Positions 22,523 through 34,253 of a stretch of 64,000 nucleotides of DNA are shown here, piece by piece (the first letter of the stretch is position 1; each line of letters opens with the position of its first letter). This DNA is from Gremmenia infestans (lineage: Eukaryota; Ascomycota; Leotiomycetes; Helotiales; Hamatocanthoscyphaceae). The DNA is taken from the NCBI GenBank assembly GCA_032629725.1, contig JAFEVB010000044.1, positions 248,001 through 312,000 on the forward strand. Reading direction: 5' to 3'. A program made the position numbers and the translations under genes. A model generated the notes under the pieces. The model was not told the origin of the DNA. It was given only the letters and a program-made list of their open reading frames with translations, and searched no databases.

Positions 22523-23722
22523 TTATTCTAAGTAATCTGGAGGCTTGCCATCATAACTTGGAGGCGCTCCTTCCTCTATCATCCTACTCATATACTCATC
22601 GCCCCCCAAGTTCGCAGAACTCTCATTCCCATCACTGGCAACGCGATCAAAAGCCGCAGCCCTAATCTGCTGTAACTCCTTTCTCTTCCCATCCCAAAGC
22701 ATCGTCGCATCATTCAACTCTCCCTGGGTCATCGCAATTCTATCTTTCGCAGCATCCAACTCCCCCTTCAGGTTGTTCCTCGCCAACCCCAACATCCTCT
22801 GAGCTTCCCTAATCCGCTCCTTCGCATTCAGATTCGAAAAGACATTGTTAAATACCACATCAGTCATGAATCGCACCTCGGGTATTTCCATCTTCCCAAT
22901 CGGTTTCACTAGCGGCTGCACCCTCCTCGCCTGCTTCATTAATGTCTCGACTTCAGAAACATGCAAATGCGCTTTTCTCAAAGCGTTGCTCTTCCTACGA
23001 GTGTGGTTTCTGTTGTTGCCCCCCCAGGCAGCAGCCATCGCGGCGGTAAGTGCGTCTTCGAGTTTAGCTTGTGCGCGGATGAGAAAGTTGTGCGCGTCAA
23101 GTAGGATGGTGTGTGCTTTGTTCTCAGTAGTGAGACGGAATTGGATGGCGTTGAAACTTCCTTCTGCTGCAATCACTTCGGCTTCTTTTTCGTCTTCGCC
23201 TGGAATGTCTGGTGTAGGACCATCGAATATGGATCTGTAAAGCGCGTCAAGTTCTACTTGCGCCGAGTTGTGTCTGAATGCCGCGGCCTGGAGATCGGTG
23301 TTGGTTTGCATTGCGTCGGCGAGGTTTCGTCGTATTCGTTCTAGTGAGTCCTTGACATTTAGTTCTTTCTGGACAGCTTCTCGCCACTCGCGCTCTTCTT
23401 TGGATGCTTCGGCCTCGAACTTCTCTTTCTTGCCTCCGAGTTTGTAGGCTAGGCGCTTTAGATGGGAGTTTTGGTACTCCAAGTATTCTCTGTGCTCCTT
23501 CGCTACTGTTTGCGAGCGCTTCTTCAGGAGCCATTCTTCTTGAACAGCCTCTTTTTTCAGCGAGGTTATGTGAGAGTTGTTTTGCTGGAGGGCTGAAATC
23601 GCATATTCGGTTTCTGACAAGGTTTTGAGGAGCCGAGCATTGTCGGCTGCTGCGGCCAGAATATGTGCATAGGTTGTGGACATTTTTGGTGGAGGTTGCG
23701 TGAGACTAATATTCGGTGCCAA
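22523..23722 (-). CDS. Coiled-coil protein with C-terminal PY motifs, function unknown
   Basis: Single-exon frame of 399 codons. Most of the protein is charged, Ala/Glu/Lys-rich and predicted by eye to be helical coiled coil (about residues 20-150 and 190-370). The C-terminus contains APPSYDGKPPDY, two PY-type motifs (PPSY, PPDY) that in other proteins bind WW domains such as those of Rsp5/Nedd4 ubiquitin ligases. No signal peptide or membrane helix. An ATG 13 codons further in (MSTTYAH) is an alternative start. It reads as a real conserved ascomycete protein, but I do not recognise a named family. The PY motifs hint at trafficking or ubiquitination, which is inference only. Confidence 0.8.
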   Translation of the reverse strand: MAPNISLTQPPPKMSTTYAHILAAAADNARLLKTLSETEYAISALQQNNSHITSLKKEAVQEEWLLKKRSQTVAKEHREYLEYQNSHLKRLAYKLGGKKEKFEAEASKEEREWREAVQKELNVKDSLERIRRNLADAMQTNTDLQAAAFRHNSAQVELDALYRSIFDGPTPDIPGEDEKEAEVIAAEGSFNAIQFRLTTENKAHTILLDAHNFLIRAQAKLEDALTAAMAAAWGGNNRNHTRRKSNALRKAHLHVSEVETLMKQARRVQPLVKPIGKMEIPEVRFMTDVVFNNVFSNLNAKERIREAQRMLGLARNNLKGELDAAKDRIAMTQGELNDATMLWDGKRKELQQIRAAAFDRVASDGNESSANLGGDEYMSRMIEEGAPPSYDGKPPDYLE

Positions 23723-25553
23723 AGATAGATTATTTATTCAGATACTTAATAACTAAAATCTCAACACGACTGATATACGGAGTATATTTAAAAATGAGGG
23801 GCAAGGCAGCTACCTAACCAGTAAGGCTTGGTAAAGTGGCTGTGCCTGCGCCGTTGGGATACTTGTGCACTTGACGTACATTCGCAGCTACTTCGAGATA
23901 TTTAGTAGACGTAGATGTAGATGCGTTCGTTATTTTACGCATTTTTTGGGCATAGGCTCAGCTATGCCAGGTCATTAGATCAGATTATACCAAGCAGTAC
24001 TGGACTCAGTCACGTGTATTCTTTCGACCAGTCTTAGGCATCAGGTACCGGCCGGAACCCTAGAAATACATGTCTCGGTAGTACCTTCAAAGGCCAACCT
24101 AATAAATGCAATTATGAATTATATTTACATAAAAGCCTCTTGCTAATTGCAGCTTTGAAGAATGTTGACTGATCACGTGAGCGAGCCCTTGGAAACAAAT
24201 ATACACTTTAGAGGAATGGGAAATAAGAGATTGCAGAGTATGAGATAAAAACAAGGCTCGAAGGGCTCTCCAACTTGGCTCTAGTCGTGTCTTATTTACA
24301 AATACCATTCAACTTATTATAATACGTCATACAACATTCATCATATCTCATTCCAACCAAGTCCCGAAATTCGGGTTCTTGCAGTTTGATTGGGCGCATC
24401 GCCTGCTGTGCTTTAGAGAAACCTTGATAATTAGTTGCTGCATCTACAACTTTATTTTCTAGCCCTTGGCTTGAATTTTTCATCAACCAAAAGCTCTCCT
24501 GATCATAGTCATACTTCTCCTAATTAATCTCGAAGATCGAATTTCAAATATTTGGGAGAAAAGGTTTGACATCTCTAGACCTAACACCGCGGGATGGAGA
24601 GGGGTTTGCATGAGTGCTAAAGTAACAGAATAAAATGACGCTGAAAGATGAAGAATAGCATGTCCGTTATACTAACAGAAAATTGGATACTGTCAATGCG
24701 AGGTTCCCAATGTTTATAGAGAGTGCATTAGTCTCAGAAAATGTAATGCTATACAACGTTACGGCGTTGACGTTTTTGAAGCTTCGGCTGGCGGGGCAAA
24801 GATATGTCACAGCAGTAGGCCGCGAAGTAGAATGAGGGGAAGGACATTTCGAGCGCAAATACTACATGAGAAGGTAAGCTTTATGAAAGAAAAGGGCCGG
24901 AACGTAGAGATAGATACACCTGCAGGCTGCAGTAGACAGGGTCGGAAAGAGGAGGTGTCGCGCGTAGATGTCCCGCTCGGGTATCTGGCCGAGCCACTCC
25001 GTGTAAAACGGAAACATGCATCGGATTGAGACTATACACCTGCGGGGTTTTCAAGATCTGGTGGTTTGTTACCAAGTAGTCGGCGGGCGAATTATTGCTG
25101 GGCTTCTTTCCTTTGTTATGTTCATAACCATGTATGCGTTATCGTGATGCAGGGCCATAGATTGTGTACAGTCTAGTTCCGGTTCAGGTTACCCCTACCC
25201 CTTTCCGCCTTCGGCTATGCAACCAACGACCACAACCTCCCCCGTGTGCTTTCGTGGCGTTCTGTTACCTTCAACTCCCCCACACCACCCAACGCTCGCA
25301 TGGGGTAGCGAATATGTTGTCAAATCACACTCGAAGCCCGGACGGGAAATGTGTAGTTACACCGAACGAGGAAAGAGGCGCTGCCTGTGAGGTCCAACTG
25401 CCGCTTCGGCATAGCAAGGGCATGACTAGTATGCGGAGAACTATACACCAGCCGCCGAAGTGTATATATACGACCATGGCGCTACAAGGTCTACGAGCTG
25501 GCGAGCCGTCAGCTTGGAAGAAACTAGTACTATTACTTTCTCTTGCAGCCATC
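23723..25553. other. Intergenic, 1.8 kb, with one exon-like ORF
   Basis: Mostly AT-rich. On the minus strand about 24292-24525 reads as one exon-like frame after an acceptor-like ttaattag, ending in MRYDECCMTYYNKLNGICK. No convincing partner exon was found, so it is not called a gene. The last 400 bp, before the GH78 start, contain an open frame in the same phase, which is probably 5' UTR. Confidence 0.4.
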
Positions 25554-27906
25554 ATGTGGCGCTCCACTCTGCTTCTTGTTTCATTCTGGGGATATATTGC
25601 TCGATGTTATCCCGCCACTGCATCATCTTATCAAGGCACGCTTGGCTTCGAGCGTCCAGATGACTGGGAGAAATACGTGCAATCACCAGCCAAAAACATT
25701 GTCTCTCCAGTAGCCATTGTCTCCAACTACACTCAGGGAAATATCACAAATGTGGGTGGTCTACTGACAGGACAAGGTGTAACAACCTTGACCAGGAACG
25801 ATGGGGATACTATCCCTACAATCGTCGTAGACTTCGGGAAGAACATTGCTGGATTCCTCTCCATACAGTTTGGAGGAGCGTACAACTCGACTCCGGGGAT
25901 CCCCAGCGTCAGACTAGCATTCTCGGAAACGCTTGAATACCTGACCAACGTGAGCGATTTCTCACGATCGGACAATGTAAGCTCTCTGAACCCACTATCG
26001 ACAAGAATCTACGTCTAACTCAACACAGCAAGATGGACAGAAGACGACTCCGGGATCTGATCAGGTCAGTGACTCCAGGAAATGTTTGCTTGTATGCTCA
26101 CGTGACCACCTAGATTGCTGTTAAATCAGACCCGTACACCTGGACAGATACTCATGGCTGCGAATTCGAGGGCACAAAAGTCTGTGCTGATGGCCTTCAT
26201 GGCTATAGATATGTAAAGATCTACATGGATGCTCTCCCAGCAGACGCTCCATACACGACGTCCTATGGCTCTGTTTCCATTTCCTCGATGAGCTTGAATT
26301 TCACGGGATTCCTTGGGACTCCAGATACCTTCACCGGGTGGTTCCAGAGCTCCGATGAGCAGTTGAATCAATGGTGGTATGATTCCGTCTACACTAATGA
26401 CATGTGCACCGACACGTTCCGGGAGAATGATACAGAACCGCGAGGAGCTTACAGTCCGACATTAGATGGCAAGCTCGTTCTCCACGACGGTGCAAAACGT
26501 GATCGTGATCCTTACGTTGGCGACTTGGCTGTCTCTGCTTTAACATCATACTTGAGCCACGATGTTCCACAGGCTGCTCGCAACGTTCTTGCGGATCTTG
26601 GGGATCATCAGCGGTCGGACGGCTGGATCCCGCCAGCAAGCATGTAAGTTCCAAGGAGTATCTTCAGGATGGAGGAAGCTGATGATCTCTCAGAAGAAAC
26701 TATTCGCTCCCACTACTTGATTATCCCTTGTGGTGGGTTGTCTGTAGCTTTGATCTCTACATGTACACTGGTGACACCGAATATATCACAAATTATTACC
26801 CGAATATCGTCAAGGTTCTAGATACATTCTACCCCTCCATCACAAACACCACTACCCAGCTTCTCCAGAAAGGACTTGGAGTCTCCGCTGGTTACGGCGA
26901 CTATGCGTTCCTCCCTCGAACCGGTCCCGTGACATACTACAACGTTCTCTACGTCCTCGCGCTCAACCACGCTGCTTCGATAGCGACCTTCCTCGGTAGT
27001 CACGATGATGATGCATCGCGCTGGACAGCAAGAGCGGAGAATGTCTCTGTTGCTGTGAATAGTAACCTCTTCGACACGTCCGTCGGTGCATTCTGGGACG
27101 GCACCTGCGGGTCTTCTCCCTGCGCCACCCACGCCCAAGACGGCAACAGCATCAGTATCCTCAGCGGCGTAGCAAACCTCACGACCGCAACCTCCATTCT
27201 CTCCTACCTCTCCGCCGCCATGGCGCGCCCCTACGGAAACGCCTTCTACGACAACGACATGCTTGCAGATTCCTTCTCCCAACGCGTCTACGCCTTCATC
27301 TCGTACTTCGAAATCTCCGCGCGCTTCCAGACCGGACTGGCCGCCTCAGCGCTCGAGCAAATCCGCAGAACGTACGGCTGGATGTCTGCGAATGAACCTG
27401 GGATCACGGCCTGGGAAGGCATCGGTCCCAATGGCTCGAAATACGAAGGCGCGTTCACATCGCTTGCCCACGGCTGGTCCACGGGCATCGTGCCCGCGCT
27501 CATCAATAACGTCTTAGGCGTCACGCCTACCGGCCCTGGCTTCTCGAGCTACAACATCAAACCTATCCCGGGAGACGTGCAATGGGCTAAAGGTGTAGTT
27601 CCTACCCCTAAAGGACCCATCGCAGTCTACTGGGACAACAGCGCCTCGACCCAAGGCGTGTTTTTCCTGAGCGCCAGTGCGCCGGAGGGGTATAATGGCA
27701 CGATCTCGGTCCCGGTGACGAATTCCAGTGTATCGGTTTATTTGAACTCGCGGCTCGTCTCGGGCGGGGAGAACGAGAGTGGGAATAAGACGGATACTGG
27801 TATCAAGGTGGTGGTGGAGGGGTTATATGCGAGTCTGCCGGTGAGTGGGGGCGGGGAAAACACCATCACGGTTGGGTATAAGGGAGGGGGAAAACGGGAG
27901 TTATGA
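25554..27906 (+). CDS. Secreted alpha-L-rhamnosidase-like glycoside hydrolase (GH78-type)
   Basis: Six-hairpin glycoside hydrolase that removes terminal rhamnose from plant glycans or glycosides. Four exons (25554-25976, 26029-26064, 26114-26643, 26694-27906) give 733 residues. The chosen ATG yields MWRSTLLLVSFWGYIARCYPA, a good signal peptide; in-frame ATGs upstream (for example 25476) would bury it. The (alpha/alpha)6-barrel region shows FRENDTEPRG, GDLAVSAL, RSDGWIPPAS, FDLYMYTGDTEYI, SAGYGDYAFLPRTG and a late AHGWSTGI. The C-terminal beta domain follows. Many N-glycosylation sequons fit export. It stands alone, without transporter or regulator. Confidence 0.88.
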
Positions 27907-29161
27907 AGTAATAAAGATGAATCAAAAGATTGTATGTATATATGAAAGCAAGGTCGGCGAGCGAGTGCCTATTTCCTCGGTCACTCCTCGTCTTGAATTT
28001 CAACCCATTTCCTACTCCATCCCATCTTCTCCACCCGAAGACCATCTCGCTCACTCACCATGAGCACCTTATCCCATTCATCATTCATCATTCATAATTT
28101 ATCATGGGATTTTCAAGGGTACTCCATACACTTACCCAGTACCTCGCCCTCAAGTATAAATGCGTTCTTACACATACGCTCTTTACTTGATTAATTAATC
28201 AAACCATTAACTAAATTAACAGCGCCGTTTTTACTAAGCAGAATTCCAAGCTACCACCTAACTGTTTTAATAATTAGAAATCTTGATTTTGTCAAGCACT
28301 TGTACTGTACTGTACTACGAATTAAGATAAACTCTCTCGAGAGATACTAGACCACAACCAACATACACCGTAACCGTCTACTCATCTCATCTCAAAATGG
28401 GCATGGAATTTCATCGACCGACCACATGGCTACGGCTCCATGACGTAGGTAGGTAAGGGAGTAGGTGAGCATGCAGGTCCCGTCCCACGAAGCTAGCGGG
28501 CCGGCACATAGTCGGTCCCGTACAGTAAAAGCTTGCCGGACGTGGCTGTCGGCGACCGAGATAAGATAAAGATAATGCGAGAAGTCACGATCGGCCGGCG
28601 GTGATGTTCTGGAAGCAAGCTGAGATGTGGGTGTGGGAGTGATGTGATGTGATGTGATTTGAGATGGAAATTAAGCGAACGTGGAAGTTTGATGGGGATT
28701 TGAATGACGTCTCGGTAAGGAAGTAAGGAAACTCGATTTTGAATGGGTTTAAGAGAGTTCAGATTAAGAGACATTTACCTCAGATACTGTAGGTACTGTG
28801 GGTACATGAGCATAATAAGGTTTGCATTTGCTTTGCTTGCTCATTTAGAAGAAACCGGCTTTAAGAGTCGGACTTAGAGACGAAATGCCACCCGTTCGGT
28901 AAAAGTTTCGTTGAAAACAGAGTCACTAACACAAGTGCACACACATATCACGATTCACAACTCACGAGAGACGAGACCAAAAAGTTACCCCACCCCGCCG
29001 AGCTGCTTAGCGTGGAAGGTGGAATCCGCGGGGATCGGTGTTAAGTACCTACATAAAAGCAGTCTTCGTTCTGGATTCCGGAATCATTTCAAACTATTTC
29101 GGAACTTCAATCAGTATCAAATCAAATCAGTCCATATCTTCAAATCAGATCAAACTCCATC
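27907..29161. other. Intergenic with simple-sequence motifs
   Basis: No supported gene. Short tgatg- and tactg-type simple repeats occur around 28300 and 28640. The final 250 bp are a pyrimidine/AAATC-rich leader to the SDR that follows. Confidence 0.5.
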
Positions 29162-29970
29162 ATGGATTCTAGCAAGACCATCGTCCTCATCACCGGTACA
29201 ACCCACCCTCCCCCACCTCTTAGAATTGGCCATCTAACCAGTGACTAGGAGCAACCGGAGGCATCGGATTTGAAACCGCCTCTCTATTCGCAACCATCCC
29301 CTCATACCACACCATCATCGGTGCGCGCTCCGTCGAGAAAGGCGAGAAAGCCGTATCGGAAATCAGCTCCCAAAAGCCTCAAGGCACCATCTCCTTCGTG
29401 CTCATCGACGTCACAGATGACACCTCCATCACCGCGGCCGCGTCCACCATCGCCCAAGAATTCGGCCGCGTAGACGTCCTGATCAACAACGCAGGCCTCA
29501 TATCCCGCGCCCCATCTCTGCGAGCCCAGCTCCGCGAAAGCTTCGAGACAAACACCATCGGCGCCGCCGTCGTCAGTCAGACCTTCACTCCCCTGCTCCT
29601 GAAATCCAGCAAGGCGAAGATAATCAACGTCTCCTCGGGTCTCGGCTCCATCAGCCAGACGCTCGATCCCAAGAACCCCTATTACAAGTCACCCGCGCAA
29701 GCGTACATGATGAGCAAGGCGGCGCTGAACATGCTCACGGCGTATGACTTTGCGCGCTTGGGCGATCAGGGCGTGAAGGTCTGGTCGTTCTGTCCGGGGT
29801 ATGTGGTTACGGGCTTGAGCGGCACGGGGGAGAAGGGCATCCAGGAGAGGATTGCGAGGGGAGCGAAGAGTCCGAAGGAGAGTGCTGAGGGGCTGCTGGC
29901 TGTTGTTGAGGGGAAGAGGGATGCGGATGCGGGGAAGTTTATACGGAAGGATGGGGGTTTTGAGTGGTGA
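29162..29970 (+). CDS. Classical short-chain dehydrogenase/reductase
   Basis: NAD(P)H-dependent cytosolic oxidoreductase. Two exons (29162-29195, 29249-29970) give 251 residues. The small first exon ends inside the Rossmann motif: splicing yields ITGATGGIGFE (TG-x3-G-x-G). Then come NNAG, the Ser of NVSSG and the catalytic Tyr-Lys pair in AYMMSKAALN. Length and motif order match classical SDRs such as fungal carbonyl reductases. The closest gene in the window by type is the SDR at 60.5 kb, which shares the TIVLITGA start and similar spacing. They look like paralogues. Substrate unknown. Confidence 0.93.
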
Positions 29971-31445
29971 GTTAAGATGGGATACTTAGAAGAAGACTAG
30001 ACTGGGCTTGTGACGTAAAGCAATGAATGCATTGTTATTTCAACCAAACCTCAAAAGGCGATGGTTTTTATTCAAAATACGTGTAATTGCCTGCATATTA
30101 ATTCGAAGTACGAAGATGGTGCACGGTGTACAGCGTACCTGGCAACGGCCCGAACGGGAGGCTTTATGCAGTGTAAATAACCTACAGTACCTAGTAAGTC
30201 GTGCCATATAAGCCTTAGGCCATAACTCCAGCTGATTAATTTATCAAAGTATCACGACCTGTTGGGATCACAGATTACCGCGGTAAGACACTTCGTACTA
30301 ATGGCTAGTAAAAGGTGGCCTCGTTGGTTGGTTGCTCTTGATTGATGTCTAAAAGTGGAAGTGGGAGACGCGAAGGGGTGATGACCTCTTCGCTGATAAA
30401 GCTACGCTAAGTCACAAGATGTAGGATGCGTATCCCATACTACCTATGTCATAATATATAGGAGATATCCCGCAGACTATACCGGAGCCCTATATGAGCA
30501 AAACGAGTATTACAATCCAATACTTGGCTCAGTACTTTTACGCAAGACAACTATCACATCAACGCTGGATGCGCAGGTGGGAGCAAGTGGGAACAAAACG
30601 CTGTAATCGCTCAGGCCGACAGCGACGCCTACATAACTGCGCAGTTGCTTTATCAAATACATCAAGGCGTTGCCTGAATTGGACCGCAACGTTCCAAGAC
30701 AGATGAGAGGGTGTCATTTCTATTGATTTAGCTAACTACGCTACTTGACAAGCACGGCTCGAATCGCGCGATATCCCATCACACCCCAAAATGGGTCATT
30801 GATACAATGGATTGATATAGGCAATATGATAAACGCCTGATAATTGATGCGAAACTCGGTCATGTGTTTCGCATGCAATGCAACCTAAGGATTACTGCAA
30901 AGTCAATTCTGTGCGCTAAGACCTACCACCGATATCCATCAGAGTGAAGTTGGGGTTCTGAAGAATGGCTGGCCGAAAAAGAGTGCTGGTTGTAGTGCTG
31001 GCCTGACCGCAAATCCAAAGTACGGTTGCGCATTGCTGGAGGCCACTCGTGGAAGGTAGGCAAGTGCCCGCGGCGCCTAAATCTCAGAATGAAACCCGCC
31101 TTGCCGCCTGTATCCCCGTCAGATCCCACTTGCGGCGCGGTCCGGAACGTCCCCCAACTCTACGGTATAATCACTTTCTCGTAAGGCCATCCGATATGGA
31201 AGCGAGGCTTGCTCACTTGAATAACGTACTTTCGTGGATTATGATAGTAATAGATCTGTAAACGTATGTCGAATGGAAGTAGGCGACGCGCCACGGAGGT
31301 ATAGCGAGTATTATACAAATTCCAAATAAACATAGGAATTAGTGTATCGATTGAGCCTATTAGAGCTCTATAATCAACTGTAGCGCCAACAGAAGGGATT
31401 TGCGACGAACATTGCGCAGTGTATAAAAGAGTTGCAAGCGATATT
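29971..31445. other. Intergenic with faint coding relics
   Basis: Stops in all frames. Short stretches such as 30560-30660 (+) still read like protein (WEQNAVIAQADSDAYITA) before a TGA, so old gene fragments may be present, but I could not identify them. Confidence 0.4.
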
Positions 31446-32049
31446 CTACATATCCTTGAGCTTATCCAGGACCGGTTGCAGCCGCTGGGCTGACTCTCTC
31501 ATGCTATGCTGAAATTGTGCTGTCTAAAGCTTAGCAGATATAGTTTAGCATAATGCGCGCCCTACCATCTGGCGTATTATCAAGTGTAATCGCATGAATT
31601 ACTCCAGAAGTATGAAGAGTTGCTGAACTACTATTCGCGTTTGATTGTCGTGGAAGATCTTCAGGTATCTCGAGGCGGGGGTATGGTGAGAATTCCAAAC
31701 AACATGTAATCAGTTTTTAAAGCTATATTATAGATGCGAACTCCTTACCGTGAGAGAAGTGTCGGGTGTCATGGTAGAACTTCAGCGGATACAAGTCCTG
31801 ATCTTGTGCATAGGAACCACCACCATGTAGAATAGCCCCTGCCTTGAAAGCCCGGCTGATCTCAGGATCAAACGTGACATAAGTAGATCCTGGGTCTCCT
31901 AACGAAAGCTCAATCTCACGAGTGACTGGAGTCCCTTGGGAGCTGATAGTGATGAATCTCCCTGTTGCGCTGTGGTGAGCGCGTGAGAAGATGACAGATC
32001 TCCTGAGGGCGCAAGGAAGGAGTCGTGTTCGCAGGATAGTGTGATGCAT
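31446..32049 (-). CDS. Small three-exon protein with a mitochondrial-type N-terminus, unknown function
   Basis: No single long ORF shows it. Three exons (32049-31749, 31658-31566, 31519-31446) with GT..AG introns of 90 and 46 nt join in one frame to a 155-residue protein. The N-terminus MHHTILRTRLLPCALRRSVIFSR is basic, Arg-rich and lacks acidic residues, as in a mitochondrial presequence. The middle reads FITISSQGTPVTREIELSLG and AILHGGGSYAQDQDLYPLKF. The end SMRESAQRLQPVLDKLKDM is helical and amphipathic. Keeping frame across two introns down to a natural stop makes chance unlikely, but the first acceptor (ctgaag) is not the only choice. Family not recognised. Confidence 0.55.
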
Positions 32050-32579
32050 AGTTGAAGAGTTAAAGGGGATATCAGCTTGATGTTAAGGTTGGATGGAGAG
32101 AAAAACGCGTTGGCATAATTTCGTATAATGGTGATATTGGTACTGCTTAGTGCTAAGCCCAAAGCAGACTGGACCTTCCCGAAACATTCACCGATGTTAT
32201 GGCCTAAGGCTAAAATAAAATAACGTCGTGGTCGTGCACGAAGTTCAGTCTCGCTCCTGGTTGTAAAGAATAGCGGAAGCGACGGACTTCACAAACGCTC
32301 CAAGAGCGTATAGTAAACTTTGCCGTTGGCAGACCAGATTCACAATTTGGTAGCCTGCAAAAACCTAGGTTTCCCCTAAATAATATTCCCTGTACTGTAA
32401 TCGTGTCCCCGCTACGCCCCGGTCTACTCACGGAGTAGGGGGCGGGGGACTGGGGGTGGGGAATATATCCTGGTAGGTCCATATCCCGCACTTCTTACTC
32501 GCCGTCGTCTTCATGTCCAGGAGACCTCGCGATTCATCTTTCGGACACGGCGTCCAACGCCTCCGAATCTGTGCTTGGG
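32050..32579. other. Divergent promoter region
   Basis: Lies between the start codons of the small mitochondrial-type gene and the acyltransferase. There is a C/G-rich tract at about 32415-32460 and no supported ORF. Confidence 0.4.
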
Positions 32580-34253
32580 ATGGCATCCAGAGATCTCGGC
32601 GTCGAAGAGCGCGTTCCTTTCCTAGCTCCCGAGTCGTCAACCACCCCGGAATTCATGACCATCGAAGAGAAGACCTCGGCCCCCGCCCCCAAAACAGACA
32701 CTTTTCTTCTGATTCTAGGCATCATCAATTACCACTGGAACAACATTCTTCAATATCGTCCCCGATGGACAATCAAAAGCCCAAGACATATCCTCATCCT
32801 CGCATTGAAACTTGGGTCGTGGCTAGTACCAAGCTTCCTACAACCAGGTTCCCCTTCTTCAGATGAGCTCCACGAAACTGCATACCTTGACGGACTACGC
32901 GGATATGCATCTTACGCCGTATTCTTCTCCCATGTCATCAGCGCATATTGCAACGAAGGCTGGCATCCATACGGCGAGGGTAACAATAACCACTTCGTCC
33001 AAACCGACCACTGGTTCCAACGCCCTATTTTCCGCATGGTCTACAACGGCCAAGCAGCCATCACCATCTTCTTCGTGCTTTCCGGCTACGTGCTAAGCTA
33101 CAAACCGTACAAACTTATCCACGCCCGCGAATTCGAGAAGCTGCAGGGAGCGCTTACGTCCACGATCTTTCGCCGCTGGTCAAGATTGTTCCTGCCAGTC
33201 GCGGCATTATGGGTCATCAACATCTTCCTAGTCGAGTTCAATGCCTTCCAGTGGTTCGCTGTCTACAGAATCGACAACCCCGGCATGCCTCCGGGTATGA
33301 TTGAAGAGTATCTCGAGCGCGGGGATTCCTTTTGGGGAACGGTGTACAATGCATACACGGACTTTTTCGAATTCGCGCGCGCAACACTGTGGAAATGGAG
33401 TGGCATAGGCATGCTTCCCAAAGTCGACGGACACACTTGGACCCTGCATGTGGAATTCAGATCCAGCTGTGTTCTCTTTCTGTGCCTGCATGGAACATCA
33501 AGAATGCAGCCGAATCTGCGACTTGTGGTTTTCATGCTGTCGTCTGCTACTGCTCTGTTCTGGGGTGAATGGGCGATTGGGACATTCTTGGCGGGATCTG
33601 CACTTGCGGATATGGATTTGCGGATGCGTCGAAGAAGGGGTCAGTCGAGATCTTCTCCGGACGAATTTTCTGATGGCCTCTCCCTTGGCTCTCTTCGCGG
33701 TACCTATCGATTGACGAATATTACGGCCCTGAAAGATTGGGCCTTAACTTTCGTCGAGGCTCAGGGAGATCAGTTGTTCTGGGCCGTGATTTTCGTCTGG
33801 GCTCTGCTGTTCTTGTCCTATCCAACAGTTGGGGCCGACAAAGTGGCATTCTACAGTCTTCTATCATACTGGTCTCCATCCGCGGCATGGGATCTCTTCT
33901 TCTGGCTAGCAGTCGGAGGAATTCTCCTTGTATTCGTCGCTGGACGTCTCCGGATTCTTCAGCGCGGTCTAGAAAGTCCATTCTCGCAGTATATCGGCAA
34001 GACTTCCTTCGCTTTGTATCTGGTGCATGGGACGGTCATCAAGACGTTGGGACATTATGTTGTTATTAACAGCTGGTTGCATATTACTGGATATTCAGGA
34101 TGGGGATATGCGATGGGAATTGTAGGTCCGTTCTTGCTGTTCATTGCTCCTGTAACCATCGTGGCCACGGATTGGTTCTGGCGTGGTGTCGATATACCGA
34201 CTGTGAGATTTGGGAAATGGCTGGAAGGTATTTGTCTGGATAAAACTCTATAG
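32580..34253 (+). CDS. Membrane acyltransferase-3 family protein
   Basis: Integral membrane acyltransferase (Acyl_transf_3 fold) that moves acyl groups onto sugars, lipids or small molecules. Single exon, 557 residues from the ATG at 32580; the open frame extends only to a GTG upstream. The family signature AYLDGLRGYASYAVFFSHV near residue 105 contains the catalytic-type His. At least eight further hydrophobic helices follow, with ITIFFVLSGYVLS, WTLHVEFRSS and, late, IGKTSFALYLVHGT, all standard family landmarks. The N-terminal 60 residues are hydrophilic. Neighbours are unrelated, so the acceptor is unknown. Confidence 0.92.
   Translation: MASRDLGVEERVPFLAPESSTTPEFMTIEEKTSAPAPKTDTFLLILGIINYHWNNILQYRPRWTIKSPRHILILALKLGSWLVPSFLQPGSPSSDELHETAYLDGLRGYASYAVFFSHVISAYCNEGWHPYGEGNNNHFVQTDHWFQRPIFRMVYNGQAAITIFFVLSGYVLSYKPYKLIHAREFEKLQGALTSTIFRRWSRLFLPVAALWVINIFLVEFNAFQWFAVYRIDNPGMPPGMIEEYLERGDSFWGTVYNAYTDFFEFARATLWKWSGIGMLPKVDGHTWTLHVEFRSSCVLFLCLHGTSRMQPNLRLVVFMLSSATALFWGEWAIGTFLAGSALADMDLRMRRRRGQSRSSPDEFSDGLSLGSLRGTYRLTNITALKDWALTFVEAQGDQLFWAVIFVWALLFLSYPTVGADKVAFYSLLSYWSPSAAWDLFFWLAVGGILLVFVAGRLRILQRGLESPFSQYIGKTSFALYLVHGTVIKTLGHYVVINSWLHITGYSGWGYAMGIVGPFLLFIAPVTIVATDWFWRGVDIPTVRFGKWLEGICLDKTL

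Noticed and set aside
24292..24525. Exon-like minus-strand frame ending in a Cys- and Tyr-containing tail
   Set aside because: Has an acceptor-like site, but no partner exon, start codon or family could be found, so I did not call a gene.
30560..30700. Short protein-like plus-strand fragment
   Set aside because: Too short, ends at a TGA, and no flanking pieces join it; cannot be identified.
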